From an uncultured Clostridia bacterium (lineage in GTDB: Bacteria; Bacillota; Clostridia; Christensenellales; Borkfalkiaceae), in the NCBI GenBank assembly GCA_947598205.1, contig CANQFB010000002.1, forward strand, positions 62,001-126,000: a stretch of 64,000 nt of DNA, written 5' to 3'. Below, piece after piece: positions 8,029 through 15,843 of this stretch (position 1 is its first letter; each line of letters opens with the position of its first letter). The notes beneath the pieces were generated by a model. The model saw only the letters and a list, made by a program, of their open reading frames with translations. It did no database searches and was not told the origin of the DNA. The position numbers and the translations under genes are program-made.

Positions 8029-9153
8029 TCAAAATGAGCCCTTTCCTACATAAATGAGCGGGACGAGCATTTCGTCCTCCGTAAGCGAGGCATGGTGTCC
8101 GCGGAAGTGGTGGGAAAGGGCATGATGGAGCATCACCTTGTCCGAGGCGGCGACGGCGATGAAGTCGCCGAGAAGGGCGGCATGTTCTCCCACAAAGTTT
8201 CCGCCGAAGAAATTTTGGCGGACGAGTTCTTCCGAGCGGAAGAGCTCGAAATCCCGTCCGTATTTCTCCCCGAAGTATGCGGTAAATTTTTCCGTTTGTC
8301 CTTCTTTGATCCTGAATGCCGTGGCGCGGGAGTCGAGATAGGGCGGCCACAGGAGCATGGAGAGCAATTCTTCGTCCCGATAGAGCTCGATATTCTCGCC
8401 GATGTCCGTCTGCCCGTGGTCGGCGGAGATGACGAGAAGGGTATCCTTGAGGCGGCCGAAGAGGGCCTCAAGCCCGCCTTCGAGCTTTTCGATGAGCGTT
8501 TTCGCCTCTGTTGAAGTTACACCGAAGCGGTGCATGGTGGCGTCGGGTTCGTCGAAATAGGCGTAGATAAACTGTTTGCCCGCCATGGCGCAGATGTTCT
8601 CGATGTGCAGAAGCATCCCATCGAAATCTTCCCAAATATAGCGGTTTTCATCATCGCCGTCCCAATAGGCGGGGACGACGGCGATTGCCCTGTATTCCTT
8701 GGAATATTTATAGAAAGCGACGGCGGGCAGTTTTCCCTTCACGAACCCCGTCCCGATGGGGATATGGGTGGATGATTCCGCATTGTGGAAGAGATCGACG
8801 CTCTTTCCGATCTCCTCAAAATAGAGGCTCCAGCCCAGCCAACCATGTTCCATGGGATATTTCCCCGTGAGGAAGCTCGTCGTCGCGCATGCAGTCGTGG
8901 AGGGAAAGACGGTGGTAAGTTTCTCCCGCATGTTTCTTCTGAAAAAGCTCTCTTTGGGAAGGTTGACTTCCATGGGGTGCACGCCGAGCCCGTCCAAGAT
9001 GAGAAAGACGACGTTTTTGTATCCCTTTTGAAGTTCCTTTGCAAGAAGGGGAAGGACGGGTTTGCCCGTGGGACAGCCGAGACATTCTGCGAGCGTCGCA
9101 GTGATGTTGACGATATTGCGCCCGAAATCAGGCTTGATGAAAGAGAGGCTCAC
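8029..9153 (-). CDS. Alkaline-phosphatase-superfamily phosphodiesterase
   Basis: Predicted metal-dependent nucleotide pyrophosphatase/phosphodiesterase of 374 residues. The N-terminal metal site LILDGLG (Asp54) and the nucleophile motif FPSTTACATTSF (Thr86/87) are present. Further metal ligands lie in FDEPDATMHRFG and ISADHGQTD. There is no signal peptide, so the enzyme is probably cytosolic. The start is at the end of smpB (stop at 9155), which suggests it is the last gene of secG-rnr-smpB. The natural substrate is unknown. Confidence 0.83.
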   Translation of the reverse strand: MSLSFIKPDFGRNIVNITATLAECLGCPTGKPVLPLLAKELQKGYKNVVFLILDGLGVHPMEVNLPKESFFRRNMREKLTTVFPSTTACATTSFLTGKYPMEHGWLGWSLYFEEIGKSVDLFHNAESSTHIPIGTGFVKGKLPAVAFYKYSKEYRAIAVVPAYWDGDDENRYIWEDFDGMLLHIENICAMAGKQFIYAYFDEPDATMHRFGVTSTEAKTLIEKLEGGLEALFGRLKDTLLVISADHGQTDIGENIELYRDEELLSMLLWPPYLDSRATAFRIKEGQTEKFTAYFGEKYGRDFELFRSEELVRQNFFGGNFVGEHAALLGDFIAVAASDKVMLHHALSHHFRGHHASLTEDEMLVPLIYVGKGSF

Positions 9154-9154
9154 C

Positions 9155-9601
9155 TCAAAACTCCTTCGCCGCGCGGTCCATGGCGCGCTTTTGGTCGCGT
9201 TCCTTCAAAGATTGCTTCTTATCGTAGGTATGTTTCCCCTTGCAGAGGGCGATCTCCACCTTGACGAGAGCGTCTTTGAAGTAGATCCTGAGGGGAACGA
9301 GGGTGAAGCCCTTTTCGTTGACCCTCCCCGCGATCTTGGAGATCTCGATGCGGTGCAGAAGGAGCTTTCTGTCTCTTCTTGCATCGCGCGTGGAAAATGC
9401 GCCGCTCTTATCGTAGATGGCGATGTGCATGTTTTTGAGGAAGATCTCGCCGCCGCGGATCTCGCAGAAGCTCTCGCCGAGGGAGGCCCTTCCCGCGCGG
9501 AGCGACTTGACCTCCGCGCCTTCGAGTACGACGCCCGCCTCATATTTTTCCTGAATGAAATATTCAAACGAGGCGGATTTGTTGATCGCAATGATTTTCA
9601 T
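9155..9601 (-). CDS. smpB: SsrA-binding protein SmpB
   Basis: Binds tmRNA and delivers it to stalled ribosomes for trans-translation. The 148 residues contain the OB-barrel motifs YEAGVVLEGAEVKSLR, GEIFLKNMHIAIY and the C-terminal GKHTYDKKQSLKERDQKRAMDRAAKEF-type basic tail, which folds in the decoding centre. A longer upstream frame exists, but the family starts at MKIIAINKSA, so the ATG at 9601 was chosen. It sits downstream of rnr, the common rnr-smpB arrangement; RNase R degrades tagged mRNAs. The ssrA gene itself is not in the window. Confidence 0.96.
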   Translation of the reverse strand: MKIIAINKSASFEYFIQEKYEAGVVLEGAEVKSLRAGRASLGESFCEIRGGEIFLKNMHIAIYDKSGAFSTRDARRDRKLLLHRIEISKIAGRVNEKGFTLVPLRIYFKDALVKVEIALCKGKHTYDKKQSLKERDQKRAMDRAAKEF

Positions 9602-9614
9602 AGATATCCCCGTG

Positions 9615-11684
9615 TTATAAAATGGGCAGAAATTGCACCCGCCGCGCGCCCCAATCGACGCCCGCGACCTTGATACGCAAGGCCTGTCCGAGGTGATAGA
9701 CGCGCTTAAATCCCGCCAAAACCAACTCGGCTTCGCAAAATTCATAGCGGTCCTCGGGCAAGGTCTCCAAGGGAATGAAACCCTCGACCCCATTTTTGAG
9801 TTCGGCAAAGAGTCCGAAGCCCGTCACGCCCGAGATGGTCGCATCGAATTCTTCGCCGATCTTTTCCTGCATATAGCCCGCGATGTAGAGCGCATCTACC
9901 TCGCGTTCGGCCTCTTGAGCGTTGCGTTCGCACGCAGACGAGCGTTGGGAGGCCTCGCTTACAAAATTTTGATACTGCGCCCGCGCCGCCGCGGGATCGG
10001 CGAGCATCGCCTTAATGATGCGATGGACGCAGAGATCGGGATAACGGCGGATGGGGGAGGTAAAGTGGCAATATCTTTGGGAGGCGAGCCCGAAATGCCC
10101 GATATTTTCGGGGGAGTAGCGCGCCTTCATCATGGAGCGAAGCATCACCCTGTTGACGACGGGAAGAAGGGGGGAACCCTCCAACGCGGTAAGAACGGCC
10201 CGATAGTCTTCGGGCGAAACGTTTTCCGCAGAGAATTTTACGGGCACGCCGAGCCCGCGCAGAAACTGCGCAAACCCTTCGGCCTTCTCCCCGGAGGGCT
10301 TTTCGTGGACGCGGTAGATGAAGGGCGCGTCCATCTCCTCCATGATCGATGCCACGCTCTCGTTCGCGAGCACCATAAAGCATTCGATCATCTCATGCGC
10401 GAGGGTGCGGCCCTCTTCGGGAATGGAGATCTTGCCCCGTTCGTATAAGATCTTGACCTCCTTCACGTCGAGCGAGACGCCGCCCCGCCTTGCGCGCGCA
10501 TCCTTCAAAATGCGCGTAAGTTCCATGGCGGTATCCACAAAGGGAATGAGGTCGGGATATTCCCGCACGGCCGTCTTCTGCCGCTCATAGATCTCCATGA
10601 TCTTGGTGTACGTCATGCGGTGCTTCGAGCGGATGAGGGAAGGGACGATCTTCTTCTTGATGACTTTGCCTGCCGCATCTGCCGTCATAAGGCAGGAGAG
10701 GGCGAGGCGGTCTACGCCCTCGTTCAAAGAACAGATCCCGTTGGAGAGGGCGGTGGGAAGCATGGGGAGAACGCGGTCGGGGAAATAGACGCTCGTGCCG
10801 CGGCGGTATGCCTCGCGGTCCAAGGGGGAATTGCGCGCCACATAGGCGGAGACGTCGGCGATGTGCACGCCGAGTTCATACCGTCCCCCGATCTTGCGAA
10901 TGGAGATCGCGTCGTCGATGTCCCGCGTATCTTCGCCGTCGACGGTGATGATGAGCTCATCCCGAAGATCTTTCCTTCCCCGTCCTTCTACAGGGCGTTT
11001 TGCCTGCCGTTCGGCCTCTTCTTCCGCATCGGAGGGAAAGTTCTCCGAAAGATGGAATGCGCGGATGAGGGCGCGCTCTTCGGTGAAGAAATCGCCGCTC
11101 ACGCCCAACACCTCCACGATCTCTCCCGCGGGAGAACGCCCCGAAAAGGAGGTGATCTTCGCGACGGCCTTTCCGCCGTCGGGGCAACCCTTGTGTTTGC
11201 CGATGGGAATGAAGATCTCCGCGTCGTACTTTCTATCGTCGGGAACGAGATAGCCCGCCCTGTGTTCGCGGCGGAATGTGCCGACGACCTCGTCGATCCC
11301 TCGGGTAATCACGGCGAGCACCTCGCCCTCATCGCCCGTGCGGCCGCCCTTGGGGATGGCAAGCACCTTATCCTTGTGCAGGGCGCCCTTCAGGGCGCGG
11401 TGGGGGATGAAGAGATCCCGCCCGCCGTCATCGGGGGTGAAGAAGCCGAAGCCCCGCTCATTGCCTATGATCGTGCCCGTCTTTGCGCCGAACTGCTCTG
11501 CCGTTCCGAATCTTCCCAAAGAATCCGTAAGGAGTTCTCCCTCGCGAACGAGGGATAAAAGCATTTCGCGTAGGGCGATCGTCTCCCGCCGTCCCACCTT
11601 GATAGCGCGGGCGATCTCATCGCAGGTAAAGAGGGCAAATGCGCCTTCTTTGATATTTTCAAGAAGCGTCTGTTTTACGTTCAA
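9615..11684 (-). CDS. rnr: Ribonuclease R
   Basis: Processive 3'-5' exoribonuclease that unwinds structured RNA and works with tmRNA/SmpB in quality control. Domains in order: a winged-helix segment (about 1-70), two cold-shock OB folds, the RNB catalytic domain with DGEDTRDIDDAIS (catalytic aspartates) and HIADVSAYV, and a C-terminal S1 domain ending at the stop. I chose the TTG at 11684 (NVKQTLLENI follows) because AGGAGC lies 5 bases upstream. An ATG 66 bases upstream falls within the terminator hairpin and gives a non-family N-terminus. From the TTG the protein is 689 residues. Confidence 0.93.
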   Translation of the reverse strand: MNVKQTLLENIKEGAFALFTCDEIARAIKVGRRETIALREMLLSLVREGELLTDSLGRFGTAEQFGAKTGTIIGNERGFGFFTPDDGGRDLFIPHRALKGALHKDKVLAIPKGGRTGDEGEVLAVITRGIDEVVGTFRREHRAGYLVPDDRKYDAEIFIPIGKHKGCPDGGKAVAKITSFSGRSPAGEIVEVLGVSGDFFTEERALIRAFHLSENFPSDAEEEAERQAKRPVEGRGRKDLRDELIITVDGEDTRDIDDAISIRKIGGRYELGVHIADVSAYVARNSPLDREAYRRGTSVYFPDRVLPMLPTALSNGICSLNEGVDRLALSCLMTADAAGKVIKKKIVPSLIRSKHRMTYTKIMEIYERQKTAVREYPDLIPFVDTAMELTRILKDARARRGGVSLDVKEVKILYERGKISIPEEGRTLAHEMIECFMVLANESVASIMEEMDAPFIYRVHEKPSGEKAEGFAQFLRGLGVPVKFSAENVSPEDYRAVLTALEGSPLLPVVNRVMLRSMMKARYSPENIGHFGLASQRYCHFTSPIRRYPDLCVHRIIKAMLADPAAARAQYQNFVSEASQRSSACERNAQEAEREVDALYIAGYMQEKIGEEFDATISGVTGFGLFAELKNGVEGFIPLETLPEDRYEFCEAELVLAGFKRVYHLGQALRIKVAGVDWGARRVQFLPIL

Positions 11685-11705
11685 AGTAGCTCCTGTATCC
11701 AAAGA

Positions 11706-11737
11706 CAAAAAAGCGGGCAAGCATAAAAGCTCACCCG
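11706..11737 (-). terminator. Intrinsic terminator between secG and rnr
   Basis: On the minus strand the 9-bp stem CGGGTGAGC/GCTTGCCCG, with loop TTTTAT, is followed by CTTTTTTG. It lies between secG and rnr, so rnr, smpB and the phosphodiesterase gene are probably expressed by read-through at a reduced level, or from an unseen promoter. Confidence 0.75.
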
Positions 11738-11765
11738 TTATCGCTTGCAAGTTCGGCGCGAAAGA

Positions 11766-12110
11766 TCATTTCGCAAGACCCCAGATCGCAGGGATCTGGA
11801 TGATGAAGAACACGACTGCGAACAGCCCGAGAATGCCGAGGCTGATGAATGTCCACAGCTTGAGCTTGGATTCGACGGAACGGCCCTTGTTCTTGCCGTA
11901 GAAGGTCTCGCTCGACCCGCCGAGAGCATCGATGCCCTGCGAGTTGCCGGGGGTGAGCATCACGAGTACAATAGAGACGATCGCCGCAATGCCCATGAGG
12001 ATGACGAAGGTGAGGCTCACGGCGCGGTATGCCGTGTAAGACCCGGGATTTCCCGAGAAATCTGCCTCGGTGAATATCAACAGGTTGTTGAGTGCGGACA
12101 GTAAATTCAT
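11766..12110 (-). CDS. secG: Protein translocase subunit SecG
   Basis: Small SecYEG subunit with two membrane helices (about 30-52 and 87-109). It has the SecG loop signature between them: VLVMLTPGNSQGIDALGG, then a Phe-rich segment with GKNKGR. At 114 residues it is longer than the usual 70-80, with an extra N-terminal segment of about 25 residues. It lies upstream of rnr-smpB, as in many Firmicutes. A promoter at 12146-12174 drives it. Confidence 0.9.
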   Translation of the reverse strand: MNLLSALNNLLIFTEADFSGNPGSYTAYRAVSLTFVILMGIAAIVSIVLVMLTPGNSQGIDALGGSSETFYGKNKGRSVESKLKLWTFISLGILGLFAVVFFIIQIPAIWGLAK

Positions 12111-12145
12111 GGTTCTTTATCCTTTATTTCCAAGATACAAATCAA

Positions 12146-12174
12146 AGTATAGCATAGTTTGCAAAAAATGACAA
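12146..12174 (-). promoter_or_regulatory. Promoter of secG
   Basis: On the minus strand TTGTCA (12169-12174) and TATACT (12146-12151) are 17 bases apart. The transcript would start about 30 bases before the secG ATG, behind AAAGGA. Confidence 0.8.
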
Positions 12175-12240
12175 CTTATTTTTGCTTTTTTTCCGAAAAA
12201 TTTAAGAAAACATTTTCGCCCCGCTTTATGTCCCCGAACG

Positions 12241-12269
12241 TTGACAAACGCCTTCGGCGATAGTATAAT
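12241..12269 (+). promoter_or_regulatory. Consensus promoter abutting aroK
   Basis: A perfect TTGACA-17-TATAAT. The -10 ends 7 bases before the aroK ATG at 12277, so transcription should begin at or within a base or two of that ATG. There is no ribosome-binding site between them, which points to a leaderless mRNA. Confidence 0.88.
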
Positions 12270-12276
12270 AAAAGCT

Positions 12277-12786
12277 ATGGACAACGTCATTCTCATCGGC
12301 ATGCCCTCATCGGGCAAGACGACGGCGGGAAGGCGCGCGGCGGAGCATTTGGGCCTGCCCTTCCTCGATTCCGACGCCTTGATCGCAAAAGAGGGCGGCG
12401 CATCCCTCCCCGAGTTGATCGAAAGGCTGGGTGCGGAGGGGTTTCTTTCGCTTGAAGAAGGCGTGAACGCGGGGGTGAGGCTCGGCGGCTGTATCTTTGC
12501 GACGGGCGGAAGCGCCGTCTACAGCGAGCGGGCCATGGCGCACCTGAAAAGCCTCGGCCCCGCCGTCTACCTCAAGATCTCTTTGGAGACGGTAAAGCGC
12601 CGCATTCCCGACTTCGCGTCGCGCGGCGTCGTCATGCGGGGAGATCTTACGACTTTGGGCGAACTCTTCTTTGAGCGCACGCCGCTCTACGAAAAATATG
12701 CCGATCTTACGATCGAATGTGATGGTCTTACAGCGGAAGAGACGGCGCAACGCATCGCCGCGGCCTTCCGAAAGGAGAAAATATGA
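12277..12786 (+). CDS. aroK: Shikimate kinase
   Basis: Phosphorylates shikimate at the 3-hydroxyl with ATP, step 5 of chorismate synthesis. The P-loop GMPSSGKTT is near residues 8-16, and the shikimate-binding Asp lies in FLDSDALI. The usual TGGGxV motif is read here as TGGSAV, with Ser for the third Gly. The 169-residue length is normal. The start at 12277 was chosen because an upstream TTG frame coincides with the promoter -35. The gene overlaps gltX by 4 bases. AroA, the next pathway enzyme, lies at 25.5-26.8 kb on the other strand. Confidence 0.9.
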   Translation: MDNVILIGMPSSGKTTAGRRAAEHLGLPFLDSDALIAKEGGASLPELIERLGAEGFLSLEEGVNAGVRLGGCIFATGGSAVYSERAMAHLKSLGPAVYLKISLETVKRRIPDFASRGVVMRGDLTTLGELFFERTPLYEKYADLTIECDGLTAEETAQRIAAAFRKEKI

Positions 12787-14420
12787 ATTACAAAGCACTT
12801 GCAGAGCGCCTTCTTCCGGGGGACTATCCTCCGCCTTCCTATTATGAGGAGAAATATCCTCCGCGCGCCCTTCCCAGGGGGGCGGAAGTCACCCGCCTCG
12901 CCCCTTCGCCCACGGGATTCATTCATCTCGGAAATCTCTTTGCGGCCATCGCGAACGAGCGCGTTGCGCACAGGAGCGGCGGCGTCTTGTATCTTCGCAT
13001 CGAGGACACCGACTTAAAACGCAAGGTGGACGGGGCGGTGGAGGCCGTCATCAATGCCTTGAAATATTTCGACATCAAATTCGACGAAGGGGCCGAGATC
13101 GGCGGCGACGAGACCTATGCGCCGTGGTATCAGCGGCAAAGGGCGGAGATCTACCGTGCCTTTGCGAAGCGCCTCATCGAAGAGGGGAGGGCGTATCCCT
13201 GTTTTTGCACCGAGGAAGAACTCAACGCCCTTCGCGAAAAGCAGACGGCCAAGAAGGAGATCACGGGCTATTACGGCAAATATGCCAAGTGCCGCAACCT
13301 CACCGAGGAGGAGATCTATAAGAAGCTCGATGCGGGCATGCCCTATGTCATCCGCCTGCGCTCTTTGGGAAATCCCGAAAACAAGCTCAAATTCTACGAC
13401 GCAGTGAAGGGGGAGATCGCCGTCACCGAAAACGATCAAGACGTCGTGATCCTGAAATCAGACGGCATCCCTACCTACCACTTCGCCCACGCCATCGACG
13501 ATCACTTCATGCGCACGACGCTCGTCATCCGCGGCGAAGAGTGGCTCGCGAGCCTTCCCATTCATATCGAACTTTTCGATGCGCTCGGCTTTGCGCGCCC
13601 CCGCTACGGGCACAATTGTTCCCTCATGAAGCAGGACGGCGAGACCCGCCGCAAGCTCTCCAAGCGCAAAGACCCCGAACTCTCGCTCGAGTTCTACAGG
13701 AAGGAGGGTTACTTTGCCCGCGCCGTAAAGATCTATATGCTTACGCTCCTCAATTCCAACTTCGAGGAGTGGTACAGAAAGAACCCCGATGCGCCCCTCG
13801 AGGAGTTTCCCTTTAAGGTGGAGAAGATGTCGAAGAGCGGTTCGCTCTTCGATCTCGATAAGCTCAACGATATTTCCAAAGACGAGCTATCGAAGCTTTC
13901 TGTCGCGGACATGGGTACCTTCTTAAAGGTCTGGGCCGATGAATTCGGCACGGAGGCGCAACGGCATTACTTCGACGACGAGAGGCGGCTCGATGCCGTT
14001 TTGACGCTCTGCATGGGCGTGGGCGGCAAGAAGCGCAGGAAGGATTTTACCACCGCCTCGCAGGCGATGGAATTTATAAAATTTTTCTTTGAACGCACGC
14101 CCCGCGCCGATGAATATCGGGTGGAAGCCGCCGAGCGAAAGGGGATCCTTTCCGATTTTCTCGCCGCATACAGTCCTTCCGACGATGCGCAGACTTGGTT
14201 TGAAAAGGTCAAGTCCGTTGCCGGAAGGCACGGCTTTGCGACGGATATGAAGGAATATAAACTTGCCCCCGAGGCCTATAAGGGGAGCGTCGCCGACGTC
14301 GCCGAAGTTTTGCGTATCGCGACGACGGGCAGGGCCAACACGCCCGATCTTTGGACCATCATGCAGATCTTGGGCGAGAATGAAGTACACGAAAGATTAG
14401 AAAAGGCGAAAGATGAGTAA
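12783..14420 (+). CDS. gltX: Glutamyl-tRNA synthetase, long clostridial form
   Basis: Class I synthetase that charges tRNA-Glu. The HIGH-like motif is PSPTGFIHLGN (about residues 41-51) and the KMSKS-like motif is KLSKRKDPELS (about 294-304). YLRIEDTDLKRKVDGA is the usual Glu/Gln-RS signature. At 545 residues it is longer than standard GltX (about 480-490), and its C-terminal half diverges from the standard anticodon-binding domain. Whether it is discriminating for tRNA-Glu cannot be read here; GatCAB genes are absent from the window. It sits between aroK and thyA with overlaps of 4 and 8 bases. Confidence 0.92.
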   Translation: MNYKALAERLLPGDYPPPSYYEEKYPPRALPRGAEVTRLAPSPTGFIHLGNLFAAIANERVAHRSGGVLYLRIEDTDLKRKVDGAVEAVINALKYFDIKFDEGAEIGGDETYAPWYQRQRAEIYRAFAKRLIEEGRAYPCFCTEEELNALREKQTAKKEITGYYGKYAKCRNLTEEEIYKKLDAGMPYVIRLRSLGNPENKLKFYDAVKGEIAVTENDQDVVILKSDGIPTYHFAHAIDDHFMRTTLVIRGEEWLASLPIHIELFDALGFARPRYGHNCSLMKQDGETRRKLSKRKDPELSLEFYRKEGYFARAVKIYMLTLLNSNFEEWYRKNPDAPLEEFPFKVEKMSKSGSLFDLDKLNDISKDELSKLSVADMGTFLKVWADEFGTEAQRHYFDDERRLDAVLTLCMGVGGKKRRKDFTTASQAMEFIKFFFERTPRADEYRVEAAERKGILSDFLAAYSPSDDAQTWFEKVKSVAGRHGFATDMKEYKLAPEAYKGSVADVAEVLRIATTGRANTPDLWTIMQILGENEVHERLEKAKDE

Positions 14421-15243
14421 AGCAGATCTTATATTTATTGAAAATTGCAAGGATATTCTTGAAAACGGGATATGGGACACCGACCGCGATGTGCGCCCCC
14501 GTTGGGAGGACGGCACGCCTGCGCATACGGTGAAGAAATTCGGCATCGTCAACCGCTACGATTTAAGGGAGGAATTCCCCATTCTCACCCTCCGCCGTAC
14601 GGCCTTCAAGAGCTGTATCGACGAACTCCTCTGGATCTGGCAGAAAAAGAGCAACAATATCCACGATCTTCATTCCCATATTTGGGATAGTTGGGCGGAT
14701 GAGAACGGCTCTATCGGGAAAGCCTACGGCTATCAGCTCGGCGTCAAACACCGCTACCCCGAAGGGGAGTTCGACCAGGTCGACCGCGTTCTCTATGATT
14801 TGAAGCATAACCCCGCCTCCCGCAGGATTCTCACGAATATTTTCAATTTTGAAGATCTCCACGCGATGAATTTATATCCCTGCGCCTATTCCATGACCTT
14901 CAACGTCTCGGGCGATACTTTGAACGGCATCCTCAACCAACGCTCGCAGGATATGCTCACGGCGAATAATTGGAACGTCGTGCAATACAGCATCCTCCTT
15001 CTCATGATGGCGCAGGTGAGCGGGCTCAAGGCGGGCGAACTCGTGCATGTCATCGCCGACGCCCACATCTACGATCGGCATGTTCCGATCGTCGAGGAGA
15101 TCGTAAATAGGGCACCCATGTCCGCACCCAAGCTTTCGATAGACCGTTCGATCACGAATTTCTACGACTTTACGACGGAGAGTTTCAAGCTCGAAAATTA
15201 CGAGTATCATCCGCTGGATGCGAAGATCCCCGTCGCGATCTGA
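14413..15243 (+). CDS. thyA: Thymidylate synthase ThyA
   Basis: Converts dUMP to dTMP with 5,10-methylene-tetrahydrofolate. The nucleophile is Cys157 in the segment NLYPCAYSMTFNV. The usual PPCH is replaced by YPCA, so the His after the Cys is missing. The dUMP-binding RSQDM and the HVIADAHIYDRH segment are present. At 276 residues it has the normal length. It overlaps gltX by 8 bases, and folA follows after 13 bases, giving a functional thymidylate cycle pair. Confidence 0.94.
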   Translation: MSKADLIFIENCKDILENGIWDTDRDVRPRWEDGTPAHTVKKFGIVNRYDLREEFPILTLRRTAFKSCIDELLWIWQKKSNNIHDLHSHIWDSWADENGSIGKAYGYQLGVKHRYPEGEFDQVDRVLYDLKHNPASRRILTNIFNFEDLHAMNLYPCAYSMTFNVSGDTLNGILNQRSQDMLTANNWNVVQYSILLLMMAQVSGLKAGELVHVIADAHIYDRHVPIVEEIVNRAPMSAPKLSIDRSITNFYDFTTESFKLENYEYHPLDAKIPVAI

Positions 15244-15256
15244 AAAAGGAGAAGGG

Positions 15257-15751
15257 ATGCGCGCTATCTTTCACGCAGACAAAAATTGGGGCATCGGGAA
15301 GAACAACAATCTGATGTTCTCCCTTCCCAAGGATATGAAATTTTTCCGCGAGACGACGGCGGGAAAAGTCGTCGTGATGGGGCTTGGGACGCTCAAATCT
15401 TTCCCGGGCGGAAGACCTTTGAAAAACCGCACGAATATCCTATTGTGCCCCGAGACGCAGGAGGGCATTTTCACCGTCCACAACCTCGAAGAGCTCTTCG
15501 GAGAGGTGAAGAAGTATCCCGCAGACGACGTGTTCGTCATCGGCGGGGCGAGCGTTTATCGCACGCTCCTGCCATATTGCACCGAGGCCCTCGTCACCAA
15601 GGTGGATGCAGACGGCGGCGCAGACGTGTTTGTCCCCGATCTCGATAAAGACCCTTCCTTTGTCCTTATAAAGGAGAGCGCGCCCGAGGAGGATAACGGC
15701 TACACCATTCGCTTTTGCACCTACCGCAACAGGGATGTAAGAGAGATGTAA
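15257..15751 (+). CDS. folA: Dihydrofolate reductase
   Basis: Reduces dihydrofolate, regenerating the cofactor used up by the neighbouring ThyA. The 164-residue product shows the N-terminal NWGIGKNNNLMFSLPKDMKFF, with the substrate-binding acidic residue (Asp) in LPKDM, and VFVIGGASVYRTLLP for NADPH binding. The ATG at 15257 has AGGAGAAGGG in front of it; a longer frame extending upstream into thyA was rejected. An intrinsic terminator follows at 15765, so folA ends the operon. Confidence 0.93.
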   Translation: MRAIFHADKNWGIGKNNNLMFSLPKDMKFFRETTAGKVVVMGLGTLKSFPGGRPLKNRTNILLCPETQEGIFTVHNLEELFGEVKKYPADDVFVIGGASVYRTLLPYCTEALVTKVDADGGADVFVPDLDKDPSFVLIKESAPEEDNGYTIRFCTYRNRDVREM

Positions 15752-15763
15752 AAGGATTGAAAA

Positions 15764-15800
15764 GACGGTTTGCCATCGCAGGCCGTTTTATTTTACTTTT
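15764..15800 (+). terminator. Terminator after folA
   Basis: A 9-bp stem, ACGGTTTGC/GCAGGCCGT with two G-T pairs and a CATC loop, is followed by TTTATTTTACTTTTTTT. It closes the aroK-gltX-thyA-folA operon. Confidence 0.85.
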
Positions 15801-15802
15801 TT

Positions 15803-15831
15803 TTGACAACTTTGCAAAACTGTGATATAAT
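15803..15831 (+). promoter_or_regulatory. Consensus promoter of the LemA-associated operon
   Basis: A perfect TTGACA (15803-15808), 17-base spacer and TATAAT (15826-15831). The ATG is only 13 bases after the -10, so the 5' leader would be about 5-7 bases, with no room for a ribosome-binding site. Confidence 0.85.
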
Positions 15832-15843
15832 TATTGGCGAATT

